Under the pieces are notes generated by a model that was not told where the DNA came from, did no database searches, and saw only the letters and a list, made by a program, of their open reading frames with translations. From Phoenix dactylifera (lineage: Eukaryota > Streptophyta > Magnoliopsida > Arecales > Arecaceae), in the NCBI RefSeq assembly GCF_009389715.1, contig NC_052404.1, positions 9,322,745 through 9,386,744 on the forward strand: a stretch of 64,000 nt of DNA, in the 5' to 3' direction. Made by a program: the position numbers and the translations under genes. How positions within the stretch are numbered: position 1 is the first letter of the stretch; each line of letters opens with the position of its first letter. This document shows, in pieces, positions 47,377 to 58,977 of the stretch.

Positions 47377-48024
47377 TCAGATGCCGACCGCAGGGCCGGC
47401 AGAGGCAGCGGCTCCGCCGAGGAAGGAAAGGAACCCGGAGGTGGCGGCGCCGGGCTCTTGGTCGTCGAGGAAGAGGTCCTCGGGCACCCGGAAGGCCCCG
47501 TGGATGGCGACAATGGCAACGCCGACCATAAGGGCGGAGATGAGGAGGGATCCGACGGAGGTAAGGAAGACGACAAGGATGGTGAGAAGGACGAGGGCGC
47601 CGAGGGTTTCACGGTCGGAGAAGGTGCGGCCGAGGATGACGAGCGGGGGATCAGCGGGACGGAAGAGGTAGAGGAAGCACCAGGCGGCAAGGAGGGAGAG
47701 GAGGACGAAGAGGGAGAAGGGGTGGGAGAGGAGGGAGAGGGCGAGGACGGCGGCGAGCAGGGCGAGGTAGTTGACGCGGAAGTAGGCGAGGTTCTTGCGG
47801 ACGCGGGAGGCGGCCTCGGCAAGGGAGTCCGGCCGGGAGAAGGCGGACCGGTCGATGAGCTCCGACCAGGGTCGGCGGTTAGCGAGGGAGCGGCGAATGG
47901 AGTCGGAGAGGCGGGAGAGGAAGCGGCGGGAGGCTGGGGTGGAGATCGGGGCAGTGGCATCGGCGCCGGCGGCGGATTGGCCGGTGGAGAGGGGGAGGAG
48001 GGGCGGCGAGGCGGAGGAGGCCAT
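47377..48024 (-). CDS. PRA1-family protein (prenylated Rab acceptor)
   Basis: A single-exon 215-residue protein, the usual length for plant PRA1 proteins, which are ER/Golgi/endosomal membrane proteins thought to act on prenylated Rab GTPases in vesicle traffic. The N-terminus is Ala/Ser/Pro-rich. The conserved region reads RRPWSELIDRSAFSRPDSLA then RVRKNLAYFRVNYLALL. Two hydrophobic hairpins follow (about 86-121 and 141-178) with PFSLFVLLSLLAAWCFLYLF between and within them. The tail has VPEDLFLDDQEP. The start MASSASPP is the first in-frame ATG. The exon is strongly GC-rich, as is common for monocot intronless genes. It looks most like the PRA1.B group, but I assign no subgroup firmly. A plus-strand frame over the same bases is a shadow. 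Confidence 0.93.
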   Translation of the reverse strand: MASSASPPLLPLSTGQSAAGADATAPISTPASRRFLSRLSDSIRRSLANRRPWSELIDRSAFSRPDSLAEAASRVRKNLAYFRVNYLALLAAVLALSLLSHPFSLFVLLSLLAAWCFLYLFRPADPPLVILGRTFSDRETLGALVLLTILVVFLTSVGSLLISALMVGVAIVAIHGAFRVPEDLFLDDQEPGAATSGFLSFLGGAAASAGPAVGI

Positions 48025-48439
48025 GAGACTAGAAGGCGACTGGGGTTTTGACTTGGAAGGCGAGAAGGAAGCGGTTTTGGCCTAGTTAAAAGGATCTATT
48101 ATACCCACGCATAATGGATTTCGATTGGTTCGAACCAAGAATGAAGCAGTGTCAATTTTGTCCAGTTCATAGTTTTTTTTTTCCTAATCTGCTTTTCATC
48201 CATCGCGAGTCGATCCCTATTTTTTTTAACATTCATGACTTTATCTTCTACGCATCTAATATTTTGGAGACAGAAATCTTGTGCGAGATAGCTCATTGAA
48301 GGGGATCTACCATCATAAGGAAGAGGAAGAAATCAAATCACCAAAATGGCTCAGATTATGAAGTGGTCCATGAAACTGAATTAGATTCTGAAATCAGTTT
48401 TATTTTTGGTGCTATCTCTTGGAGAAATGGACTCTTCTA
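48025..48439. other. PRA1 upstream region
   Basis: The 5' flank of the minus-strand PRA1 gene up to the start of the LINE remnant. No clear TATA box or other motif is seen. Confidence 0.4.
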
Positions 48440-50960
48440 ATTCCCTCCGTGCAATTAGAGCTCCCGTCAATCCCAAATATGCTGTATGCTGATTGCAGAG
48501 GAGAATAGTTCATCGGTTGTTCCAATTACAAAAGTGGAGATTGAGAATAATCTAGGAGCCCTCGGTCTCGATGATTTACAGCCTGTTTTCTTTAAGAGCT
48601 TCTAGGATTGTTGCTTTGAAAGAATTTTTTCAAGTAATGACTAAAAATCTACCTCTATAATTTTAATCCCTAAAAATAAGCAGTATTGGGAGCCAAATGA
48701 TTATAGATCGATGAGTTTATGTAACATGGACTATAAGTTGGTAGCAAAAATCTTATTCAATCCGATAAGCCAAAAAGTTGATGTCAATAAGAGCAGGGGT
48801 CCTTTGTGCATTGTAGAAATATTGCTGATAATGTATGCTGGCACGAGAAATGATGCACTCTATGGGAAAAGCTTTGACTACTAAAGCTCTCATGGTGAAC
48901 AAGATGGATATAGAGAGCCTATGATAGCAGTCATCAGGATTATCTTATGGCAGTCCTTCATAATTTTGGTTTCCGTAATCAACTTATTAGATCGAGAGTG
49001 CATTACTAATTCTATCTTCTCTGTCATTTATTGATGGTGCTTCTAGTTGCTGGTTTACATCTCCTATTACACTTTGCCGAGGATGCCCTCTCTCCTCATA
49101 CATGTTTAGTTTGTGGTCTGAAATGCTTTTTGGACAGCAAAATGCTGTTTGGAATGGTTCCTCGAGAGTTTATCAGCTATGAAACGATGATCCAGGGGTC
49201 TCGTATCCATTTTTCTGCTGATGATAATGGAAGGGCCCGGTCCATTGACCGGCTTGAAAAGCTGCACAGGCCTAACATCCCCGCATGAATCTCAGAGCAA
49301 GGAAGAAAAGAAAAAAAAAAAAAGAGCACACACGCTGGGCACATGAGATGGAAGAAGAGGACTCCCAATAGAAGTCCAGCGATACTCAGGTGCTCCATTT
49401 TCTGGCCACAAAGTGTATCTCCAGACTTCAATTATATTTCCAAGAGGACTAATGGCGTCAACTGCTCTTTGCTGACACGATCTACTTGGTCAAATCTATG
49501 CTTTGCTCTGCCCCTCTCTATGTTCTTTCTAATTCGGCTGTTACTTTTCAAGAGAAGATATTTTGATCCGTCTCATGGGGCCATACAACTAATCAAAGGA
49601 AGCTTCAGCTGCTAGCTTGGAAGACTGCTTGCCGACCCAAGAGCTATGGAAAAGGACATGTGAGGACTAGTGTAGATGTGTATTTAGTCTCACATCGGTT
49701 ATTTGCAAAAAAGATCTTGAGTATTTATATGGAATTAAGAAAATACATTCCGGCTAGCTTTTTTTGGATGAGGTCCCAAGTTATTACAAATAGTATTAAG
49801 ACGAACTCGGCCCATAGTTTATCTGGACTAGAGGACGCTGCAGCATGAGTTTATGAAGATATTTCGCCCAAATCCTCCAAAGTGGTCTCTTCCGAATAAA
49901 GGTGAGCGGGCAGGCTATCACCCGACTCGGTCTGCTTACACTACTTGGAAAAATATCTGCCTTTCGGTGGATTTTGGATAATGGTGGGTCTGTTACTTTG
50001 TTGTGAAGCTCATGGTTATCTAATATTCCACTTGACAGATCACCTTTGACGTTTAATCTGGGAAAATGGGCGAATCTATCGACTAAAAACAGAAAATGAG
50101 ACGATGCTTGCTAATTTGCTATGGAGATGGTTGAAGCCATTGCTTCCAATCCAATCTCTGTTAATCCATGTGCTAATTGATTGGTGCGGGTCGAGTCAAA
50201 TATTCTAAAATCAGGTTGCGTGACTTCATTACCTCTCCTTCCCATAACATGAATGATGGTATAGCTCTTTAAGTGATCGTTGAAAGCTCAGATTTGTCGG
50301 AATAGGTTTTCTCATAGATCCCTCTTAGCTCATTGTGATCCCATGTCTAATTCTTTGTATTGTGACTGCTGTAAGGGAAGGAAGACATTAATCATATCCT
50401 ATGCCATTGTGATCTTGCTAAACAAACCTGGCATATTCTTAATCACAAGCTTAACCTGAATCAATCTTTCAGGACAGTATGACTGATGATTGAGTTTGGA
50501 GCATTATTTGTTATAATGGTTGACTACTTAGAAGGAATACGAGAGTTTTCGCGGTAAGCACGGTATTGCACATGAAATTACCATCTATGTTATCAGGCAT
50601 GCTAAAGAACTTATTCGAGCAACATATGATGATACTTCCAATGATGCCTCAAGGCTTTGGCGACCTTCATGCTCTTCGAGCGCTCCCTCTAAAAGGGACT
50701 GGAGCTGGAAGGGCACCTGTTATTTGCTAAATCTGTCTCATTGCACAGTTACGAAAGCTGAACTAAGAGCTGCATGGGAGAGGCTACGAACTACTGTCAT
50801 CTTTAGCCTAATGCAACTTAGGTTGAGGGTGATCCCTCCTTCATTGGATTCAAACTTCTCACTTGCAAACACAGCCATACTCATCCATTATTAGTAGATA
50901 TTTAACTATTCATCCGTTATTTTTAGGAAGCTAGGGGTTGGGAGGGTTGGTGAGCAGGAA
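48440..50960 (+). mobile_element. Highly degenerate LINE (RT to RNase H), with nested insertions
   Basis: Pieces of a plant L1 ORF2 occur in order across all three plus frames, with many stops. They are GLDDLQPVFFKSF (about 48560), a stretch resembling IPK...NDYRSMSLCN (about 48660-48725), RGCPLSP (about 49078), LAWKTACRPKSYG (about 49613), a zf-RVT-like CDCCKG...INHILCHCDLA (about 50360-50415) and the RNase H motif TKAELRAAWERL (about 50750). This is a different, much older copy than the LINE in the NAA25 intron. It is interrupted by unrelated sequence at about 49190-49440 and by a TRIM LTR at 49659-49840. Confidence 0.8.
49659..49840 (+). mobile_element. TRIM LTR plus part of internal region, nested in the old LINE
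   Basis: TGTGAGGACT...TTATTACA (49659-49788) matches the LTRs of the TRIM at 31787-32221 over blocks such as CACATCGGTTAT, AGATCTTGAGTA and CGGCTAGCTTTTTT. It is followed by AATAGTATTAAGACGAACTC, a decayed primer-binding region, and internal sequence ending near GGACGCTGCAGCA. No second LTR is seen. Confidence 0.75.
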
Positions 50961-51792
50961 TTCCCTTCCCGAATCAACTACCTTGGGAAAAAGATATCAC
51001 CTTGAATGAATTCTTACATGTAAAGCAACAGTTTTTCCCTTGGAAAGGATACATACAAGATGACAAGGAAAGTTGGTGCTCCAAATGGCCTTCTACATCA
51101 ATAGATGAGCCCCTTTTCCAGACTTTCGTACTTTATTAAGATTCAAAATCAACAATAGAACTACTAGAAGCCAAGAATATAATCCTAACTTGCCTAATAA
51201 TGCGTAAGTTAGGCTTTGCTTCAAAGAAAAAGCTTGTTGAAGCTTAATGGGGAAGAGATATGTGCTGTATTCAAAAGGACAGAACAGAATGAGTTGCATG
51301 AAATGGAGGCCATTGTGCAATGGATATGCCCAAATTCCGTCTTTTCCAAACCAAGGATTCTTTCTGAGTGCGTGCGGAACAGCACATCCTAACTCATCCA
51401 CCAATTGAAAGTACAGAATTATCTGATTAGCCTAATTTATAGGATAATGATGAATAAACCTAGATTATCGGTTTTAAAGAACAAGCAAACTTCCTCATGT
51501 GCAGAATCTGAAACAGATGAATAAGTTTCATTAGTTGATAAAGGGAATATGGAGTCAGGAGATGGTATTAGAACAGATAGGTTGGTCATCATTCAAAGAC
51601 CTCGAGTTCTCTGCTCCAAATTCCTAATAGAAAGAGAAAATTCTACTTTTTCACAGTATAAAACTCTCCCATGTAAGAATCAGTGTAAGCAACCTATTGA
51701 GTTTTGACTTATCTTAGTGGACCTCAAGTTCACTGTTATATAACCAAGTTTTGCATGCATAGAGGGGTTTCTAGTAATACAAGCTCCTTTTC
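50961..51792. other. Upstream region of the 51.8-kb gene
   Basis: AT-rich, with no clear promoter motif. A minus-strand frame at 51093-51404 has no recognised family and is not called. Confidence 0.4.
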
Positions 51793-53590
51793 ATGGCTTC
51801 TAGTTTTGTTCCAGACGTATGGGGATGGATCAATAACCTTTCTCCAATCACCCAATGGAACACAAATTTCAGATCTCTTTGCATCTGTACGACAACATCA
51901 ACACATCCCTCCATGAATCTCTCAGTCACCAAAAGCTCCCAGCGCCAAAACACATATGTCTCCTTCTCCATCTATGCATATTTTAATATGCCAATCTCCC
52001 TCTGGACATCCAGTCCTATTCACCTGAAAACCAAAACTCAGCCTTCCTTGGAAGAAGAAGATGTTCTCCATCTCTTCTTTGATATCATCAATAGTGTTCT
52101 CATGTACGGCCCCAATAAGAAATCCTCTTTGAGATTCCCTGCAGTACAAATTATAGATGAATTCAGAGATGTGTTCAATATTGCATTCCTCACTCTTGCT
52201 TTCCTTATCTGCATCTATGAAGCCCCTAACAACCTTCGCCGAGGATGCCTGGACACTTTGAGGATCCAATTAGCAAGCTCAAGATCCAGAGAAGCATCAA
52301 AGCTTCTTGTGCGAATCCTTGGATCCAATCTTGAAGAGCAATGGATGAGATCACTAAACCTTGCTGTAACGAACTGGATTCTAGAGTTTCAAGCCTCCAA
52401 TCACTCGTTTAAAACACCTTCACCCCTGTTTTCACATGCCTTCTCTGCAAGTGGGCTATGGAAAGTACAATTATATTGCCCAATCATAGCCATGAGCATC
52501 GATGATCCTGGCACTACAACACAGGATGAACGTCTGCTCTTTTCTCTGAAGTACCAACAACTTGAAGGCGTCATCCAACTTGCTTACAAGGTCATCTTCC
52601 GGGAGAGCTGGATTGATGTGGTGGTGACTGTGGACAACATAAGGTTAGTGTGCTATTATATCAATTCAAATCAAACATGTATCTATGAATGCACTGACAA
52701 GCATCATCTGGCTCTAAATAACCCCATGACAATACTCTTTACATCCATGTCATTCATTGGCTGCAGTCAGTAAACAAACTAGGAAAATCCTGAGAATCCA
52801 TCCTGAACATGTTCACAAAGTCAACAACTAGACTATAATGTCGAACATGCATACTATCCAGCTGAACCGCATATCTCTGAAGTTTTTAGTTTATCTAATA
52901 AGTGATAATTCAACTAGAAGCACCCTTACTCATTTCATTGATGCCAGATGCGACGTGAACCCACTGGTATCTGAAACTCTAATGGCTGAACGAGGCTATG
53001 GATCTAAGGAGAAACACTTTCCATCTCGTATAGCTTTGCAACTCACTCCAATGCTGCAGTCTGATGTGTTGTCGGTTTCATTAAGTAAATCTTCTGACAA
53101 TCCTACTCATGAAGTTAGCCTCGAGAAGGCCCTTGAAGGCTCATTTGATCCCCCAAATTCTTATTTCGGTTTCAAAGTCTCAGCCACAGAAACCGTAACT
53201 ATGAGCATGAAACCATGGAAATTTGAGCAATCAGCATATGGAGATAGTGCGACTTTGAATTGGTTTCTTCATGATGCGGTGAAAGGAAGAGAAGTGTTCT
53301 CCTCCAGGCCTTCAAAGTTCGAATTACTTCAACCAAGAGCATGGTTTAGAGACCGTGACTCAAGTGCCTCCAGGCCTTTTACAAAACAAGGAGGGGTGAT
53401 CTTTGCAGGTGATGAGTATGGAGAGAGTGTGAAGTGGAAGGTGTGTGGAAGAGCTTTAGGGAAGAAAATGGAGTGGGAAATCAAAGGCTGGATTTGGTTA
53501 ACCTACTGGCCCAACAAACAGAGAACCTTTTATAGTGAAACAAGGAGGTTAGAGTTCAGAGAATTACTCTACCTTCCCCTTCGAAAGTAG
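51793..53590 (+). CDS. Conserved plant protein of unknown function, two exons
   Basis: Exons 51793-52643 and 52948-53590 are joined in phase 2 (AG/A gives Arg, then CDVNPLVSETLM), with a 304-bp GT-AG intron; the product is 497 residues. It resembles a single-copy plant family that I know only as uncharacterised. Recognisable stretches are FVPDVWGWINNLSPITQW near the N-terminus, SSRSREASKLLVRILGSNLE, LNLAVTNWILEFQASNHS, SGLWKVQLYCPIIAMSID and, in exon 2, SFDPPNSYFGFKVSATET, KPWKFEQSAYGDSATLNWFL and GGVIFAGDEYGESVKWKV. There is one hydrophobic stretch around residues 133-145 (IAFLTLAFLICIY), too isolated to call a membrane anchor. No catalytic motif is visible. Long conserved blocks and an intact frame argue for a real gene; I propose no function. 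Confidence 0.85.
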
Positions 53591-54969
53591 CATGAGATTA
53601 GGATTTATGCCACTCATACAAAGTAAGATTGTGTTGCTGCCATGTAAATTTGTGCTTGGCCAATGATCTGTATGATTGTAATATGTGAACTATGAATTTA
53701 TACAATTCTATTCTTGTTAAACACCTAATGATCTATGTTAAGACAAACAAATTCCCAAAACTTGTGGTGTTAGGTGATCCTATTGCTCCACCAGCACAAG
53801 CATACATCAGCCCTAAATCTTCCGACTTACAGTTACGTGACAAGAGTTGCCTTATTCTATAAGCTAGAGTAGAAAGGCATACCATATTCTACTAAGACTT
53901 TAAGCATATGGAAGGCTCTCTGTCAAAGAGAGAGCCCTTATTTATTTATTACCAATGGATTTGTTTCTACGCCAGGGAAGATTATTCATTTGTTCTCCTA
54001 GCTCATATAACATTTGTAGAGCTGGTTAACAACCGTTCAGCTAAGAAAGCTGACAAACAAGGACATAGAAGTGGATGGGTAGTGCTACTATGAGACTGGA
54101 GACATGATACTACAGATATGAATTTATTCTACTATATATCCCTCAAGCTTCCGAGTGAATCTTCATAAAGCTCCCCATTTCTGTGACTCCACGTTACACA
54201 TGCCATGCTCTTGTCAACAAAATTGGATGAACAGTAATTGACTAATTGGAGAACTCATCGGCTCTTACAAGCTTTTCATAATGTGAGCCAAGCAACCATC
54301 AGAAAAATATTAAACTACGACCAGTGCATGACTGCTAATGGAACCTTTAACAAAAACGAAAGAAGAAGAACTGAGCTTTCTGCCTAGAGAATTTAAGTAA
54401 TGTTTTTGACCATTCATGCCTTTTTCTATATTAAATATATTATTTAGCGGCATATAGACTTATAGAGATTACATGAAGCCAACATCATGACAAAACACTC
54501 AAGCTAACTAATGCATAAATTGTGATCCCCCAGATTTTATACCAAAATATAACCAGGTCATTTTTTCCAATGTTTTTGACATTAAGATTGACTAACAAAA
54601 TAAAGCAATGATAAAACTACTGAAGATAAAGATACTTGCAACCAAACATGTCCTGCAGATTCCACTAACTCAGTTTGAGTAATGAAAATAGAATCATCAG
54701 AAAATGATACTTTACCATAATCACAAAGACAATCAGCTGAAATAGAAATCATGCAGAATCCAGTATTTATGTATTTAGTAACACCACTAGTTCAGATAAA
54801 GATGACCACGATACTGGCAACTTGATGTTCTTCCAAGTAGATATGATCAACAGTAAAATATCACAGTTAACTGACCAAACCAACTAAAGTCTCAAGTTCA
54901 TAATAGACATTTTGTTCATAGCATATGCATTCCAGCAGATGAATGTAACAGACCAGGCAAGCACAGAAC
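53591..54969. other. Intergenic between convergent 51.8-kb gene and MIF-like gene
   Basis: AT-rich sequence expected to contain both 3' UTRs. No other gene or repeat family is recognised. Confidence 0.5.
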
Positions 54970-56623
54970 CTAGAAAGTAGAACCATTCCACCCAAAGTTT
55001 GAACCCTGCAAAGTAGAAAAAAATAAAGCCATCAATACCTTAACTAAAATGTTATGTTCCAGAACTACTCTTACTAGCAAGAAGTAAATACTTCAAAACT
55101 AGAACTAATGGTGATAAACATGGGTCATAATACTAAGAATATCTAAACAGTGAGTGGTTATTTACATGATTTACTGCTGATGTAAAGCATGCAAACATTG
55201 TGCATATTCTTGAGTTTGGTGGACCTAAAAGAAAAGAAATTGCAATGAGAAAAACAATTAACCAGTAATGACCCATCTTAGGGTCAGATTGAAAAGTTCA
55301 GATGGCTCGCCTTTGTGTCATAAAACTTGAGAAAGAACCGTGACTTGGGAACAGACAGCTTTGTTTCTAAAATTAATGCAATAGCAGCACTCAGTTTCTT
55401 GTTTACATCAGGATTCAGGCCACCAATCGAAACCAATTCACCATATGCGGTTGGCTGTTCAGTACCTCCAAATGACATTGGTACTGATCCTTTCAGTACT
55501 ATCATCACGTACTGTCAACAGACGAAAAACAAAAGTAAATTAATATGTTACTATGGTGACCAAAAGAACTAAGTTCCTCAGGCAACTTAAATTCAAAACC
55601 CAACTAACCTTACTGAGGAATACAAGAAATCAAGATAATAACATGCAATAAAATAGCTTAGGAAAAACAATGCAGAAACTAGTTTGAAGCAACAATATTC
55701 CATATTTCTGTGATTACAGACAACGAGTTAGTAAGTTCGACAAAAGATATAAAATGAAGGTTCATATTTCCGCAGGGCATCAGATTAGTACTTAAGTCAA
55801 CATATAAAAAATATGAGGGGATTTACATCTCCACTTCCCTCACTCTACTCTACCTTGACCTGCTAATATAAGTTACCCCAGCAATGATCGTAACCAGTAA
55901 GAACCAATCGTTAATTAGACTGGACATTAAAAACTCGATGACAACCTTCTATGGTACCCCCCAAGATAATGGAATAGAAAAAAAATATGTGGAGATGCAA
56001 TTCCCCAGATAATAAATTGAACTTCATAATACAAAAATCTCCAATGCACACGGAAGTCTATCACGGAAAACACCGAAACTAATAATAAACAGAAAATTAA
56101 CTAAGACAAATAAAAAGATCGCGTTTTGAAAAAACAAAATCCTGTCTTCAGCTCATAAAATTAGGGCAGTAACCCTAGCCAGATAACAACCCTAAAAAAA
56201 AGTTCTATTGCATAGAGAAATCAGCTTATTCTTATACGAATCGAATCTAACTGACTTTCAAATAGTAAAATGTTGACAAACCAGAAGAAAATTAGATTAA
56301 GAAGTACACTGAAGGACTTACTGACAGGATGACAAGACATAATAGAAAATCGCTTACAACCTAAAGCAAGTTATTGTCTTTCATATCAGAGCAGTTTAAA
56401 TGGATCAAGAAACGGAAAACCCACAAAAAAAATAAAGAGATGGCGGATGGAGAAGAGATGATACTAAGAAACGAAGGGAGGGTAGAGAGGGGTTTAGAAG
56501 AGGGGAACCGACGGCTTCGGGTTTGCCGATGAGCTTGGCGACAGTCTTGGTGGCCTCCGAGAGGATGGCGGAGGTGTCGATTCCGTCCAAGCTGACATTG
56601 GTAGAAAGATTGAGGCACGGCAT
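54970..56623 (-). CDS. MIF/D-dopachrome tautomerase-like protein (MDL)
   Basis: A plant macrophage-migration-inhibitory-factor-like protein of the tautomerase superfamily; plant members are cytosolic or peroxisomal, with a role that is not well settled. Exons are 56513-56623 (37 codons), 55311-55511 (67 codons) and 54970-55005 (11 codons plus stop), all phase 0, giving 115 residues, the family's usual length. The start MPCLNLSTNV places Pro at position 2, the N-terminal nucleophile after Met removal. KGSVPMSFGGTEQPTAYGEL, GGLNPDVNKKLSAAI and LSVPKSRFFLKFYDTK are conserved. The last exon reads GSNFGWNGSTF, very close to Arabidopsis MDL1 as I remember it. Intron 1 is GT-AG (GTCGGT donor). Intron 2 has a GC donor (AAAG/GCGAGC) and an AG acceptor. 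No frame defect is seen. Confidence 0.93.
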
Positions 56624-56710
56624 CTCTGCAACCCTCCGCTACTCTGTTCGTCGGCCCTTCACTGGTCTCTCTGCCACGATATCCTCCGTAGTGCCCGCTT
56701 TTCTCAAGTG

Positions 56711-57434
56711 GGGCTGCAAACGGATCGGGTCGGACCGGGGACAGGGGACCTGACCCGGTTTTATAATTGGATCAAGATTTTGGACTTGGCCCAAATCTAT
56801 TAGCCGATCAAATTGGGTCGGGTCCAGTTGATAGAGGGAAGTTATATTCGGACTAGATCGGGGCATAAACTAGATTACCCAAAATGTTCGGATTCGGATA
56901 ACGACCGGATCGGATCGAGCTAACAGTCATGCACCTAGCTCTAAAATATCATATCTGATAATTAACTTGACCTTGAATGGTCAAGAACTTTTTTTATCAA
57001 AGTAATTGGTCGTTCCTAACTCTACAAACTACGATTATAAAAGTAGATATCTTGAAATACTTAAAGACATTGTAAATAAGAATTTACAGAAATAAATAAT
57101 GAAATATAAATGTTTAAATATACTCAAATAAAAATAGATGAGAGGAGTTGTAATTGTTGAGATAAAAAAGAAGAATTAATTTAAATGAAAATTCCTTCAA
57201 TGAATTGAAAAAGATATCCAAAATGAAGGAGAAGGAAATTTATACGATTCAAGTTTTTAGATTAGACTGGAGTAGGTTTGAGTTGGTCGGACGTATTTTT
57301 TGTTAACATGATCAAGCCGATTGAAATTTGTTAGATAGAATCAATATTTGAACCCAATCTAACCTACGAGTTTTCAAAGATGGATTGGATCGGAATATGA
57401 TTAGATCATGAGTAGGCTCGACCCATTTGCAACC
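56711..57434. mobile_element. TIR element with GGGTCGG-rich ends in the MIF upstream region
   Basis: The left end GGGCTGCAAACGGATCGGGT and the right end, read on the other strand, GGTTGCAAATGGGTCGAGCC are matching inverted ends. The interior carries further GGGTCGGATC-like words in both orientations (about 56810-56920 and 57240-57420) around an AT-rich middle. This organisation fits a hAT-like MITE, but I found no clear 8-bp duplication. It starts 88 bp upstream of the MIF start codon. Confidence 0.5.
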
Positions 57435-58587
57435 TTAATACTAATACCTATCCATATTCAATGAAATTTCTACCTGTTTATAGAACTTGTGTTATAGTAA
57501 ACACACTCATCCTCCATTCTCAATTCGGTGAAAAGCTTAAGGAAAAGAAACATTGTAGAGTATACTTATCAAAAGAATGATACTACATTCTAGAATTTAT
57601 TCCATTTTCCAGCATGGCATGCTATGGCATGCTATACAACATGAACGCAATAGTAATTCCCAACTATGATGCCAGAGTAGTGCTCTCTCAACCATGTACC
57701 CTGAGAGAATTGGCATGAGTTGCAAGGATTGAAATCATACATTGCAGACTTATCACCTGACAGACATCATGTATTGTGATAAAGACAAAGTTGAGTATTG
57801 GTGCAATTTGCAAGTAACTGTGATGCAATTTCCAACACGGCATGCCGTATGACACGAACATATTTGTGCAATTTACAAGTAACAGTGATGCTAGAGTACC
57901 ATTCTCTCTACCAAGTGTCATAAGGGAATTGGCAAGAGCTGCAAGATTATCCCCTCGCAGACATTGTGTTGCAATAAAGTATAGATAACTTCAAATCTTT
58001 TTGTTCTCATTCGATCCAATATTTAGATAACAGTTGATGTTAGATTGACATCTATCATAAAGCCATCTTGATTTTGAATGATGGTCTCGCATCCTGCCAT
58101 TGACATTGATGGAAAAAGAGAACCCTTATATATGATGCCTGTAATTATTCACAAATACTTGCCTCGTGTTTCTTTTCTTCCTCTCCCTTTTATAATACCC
58201 AAATTTTATATAAAATACAAGACATCTCCTCATAGAGTAAATTTTAACAGTATACACTCATAAATGAGAAGATTGCATATATAAGATTTAGTCCTTTTAC
58301 TATATAGATATATCATTAAAACACAAACAGTTGCAAGAATATATGCACCAAAAATGTACTGTCTTGATTCTCCATCTAGATGATCATCTTTCAGCATCTT
58401 GGTGGAAGAGTTGTAACTCTCTTTCGGATTGTCCCTTAAAATGTGTACCCCATGAGACTCCATCTACCAAATTTGTACCGCATCCCCTGATCAATTTTCT
58501 TCTCTGCATGAGATAATTTCTGATAATTTGTGTCACTGCTAGTTGTGAATGCAAATCGGTTTCAATTTGATTACAGGATACCATTTA
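57435..58587. other. Intergenic, with a dispersed direct repeat
   Basis: AT-rich, apart from two related stretches at 57608-57730 and 57831-57948. No gene is recognised. Confidence 0.5.
57608..57948. repeat. Imperfect direct repeat, units about 120 bp, period about 220 bp
   Basis: TCCAGCATGGCATGC...TTGGCATGAGTTGCAAGG (57608-57730) and TCCAACACGGCATGC...TTGGCAAGAGCTGCAAG (57831-57948) follow the same order of words with many substitutions and indels. Confidence 0.65.
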
Positions 58588-58977
58588 TCACTGCTCATCG
58601 AACAAATCTTCTGGTGGATCATACACAATCATATCAGGGAACAGTTCCAAGAAGTCCTGCTTTACTTTTTCCCTCAGTTCAGGATATGGTATTAGACCTT
58701 TCAAGATAACCCGAAAGGGCAGAGAGAGTGGTGGATCAGGTGAGCTCCTCATATCATCATAAATTTCCATGGCTAGCACAGGCAAGCCACCATCACTGAA
58801 TGCCCTAACAATGTCGCCGTAAGTGTGCTGATCAATGTGGACACCCTCGCTCTTCAAGTCTGCCCAAACTTGCTTCGTCTCTTTCACGTTCTTATTCCTT
58901 GCAAGCATCATGAGCATATCTCGGTAGAAATACATATCAGGCCGGTACCAAATTTCTTTCCGCACTGAATCATATAT
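58588..58977 (-). CDS. C-terminal exon of a short PPR protein (THA8-like)
   Basis: The frame IYDSVRKEIWYRPDMYFYRD to EDLFDEQ and a stop (TGA, 58588-58590) encodes about 129 residues. They include PPR helix pairs (MLARNKNVKETKQVWADLKS; DQHTYGDIVRAFSDGG) and the tail SLPFRVILKGLIPYPELREK. This resembles short P-class PPR proteins of the THA8/THA8-like group, which act on organelle introns or RNA. The exon opens after a clear pyrimidine tract and CAG (acceptor at 58978-58979). The upstream exon or exons with the targeting peptide were not found in the rest of the window; they may lie past the right edge or be unrecognised. The frame is intact. The link to THA8 is a family-level guess. Confidence 0.75.
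   Translation of the reverse strand: MYDSVRKEIWYRPDMYFYRDMLMMLARNKNVKETKQVWADLKSEGVHIDQHTYGDIVRAFSDGGLPVLAMEIYDDMRSSPDPPLSLPFRVILKGLIPYPELREKVKQDFLELFPDMIVYDPPEDLFDEQ

Noticed and set aside
47323-48051. Plus-strand frame of 242 codons
   Set aside because: It is antisense to the PRA1 gene and is Gly/Glu-rich, a by-product of the GC-rich exon.
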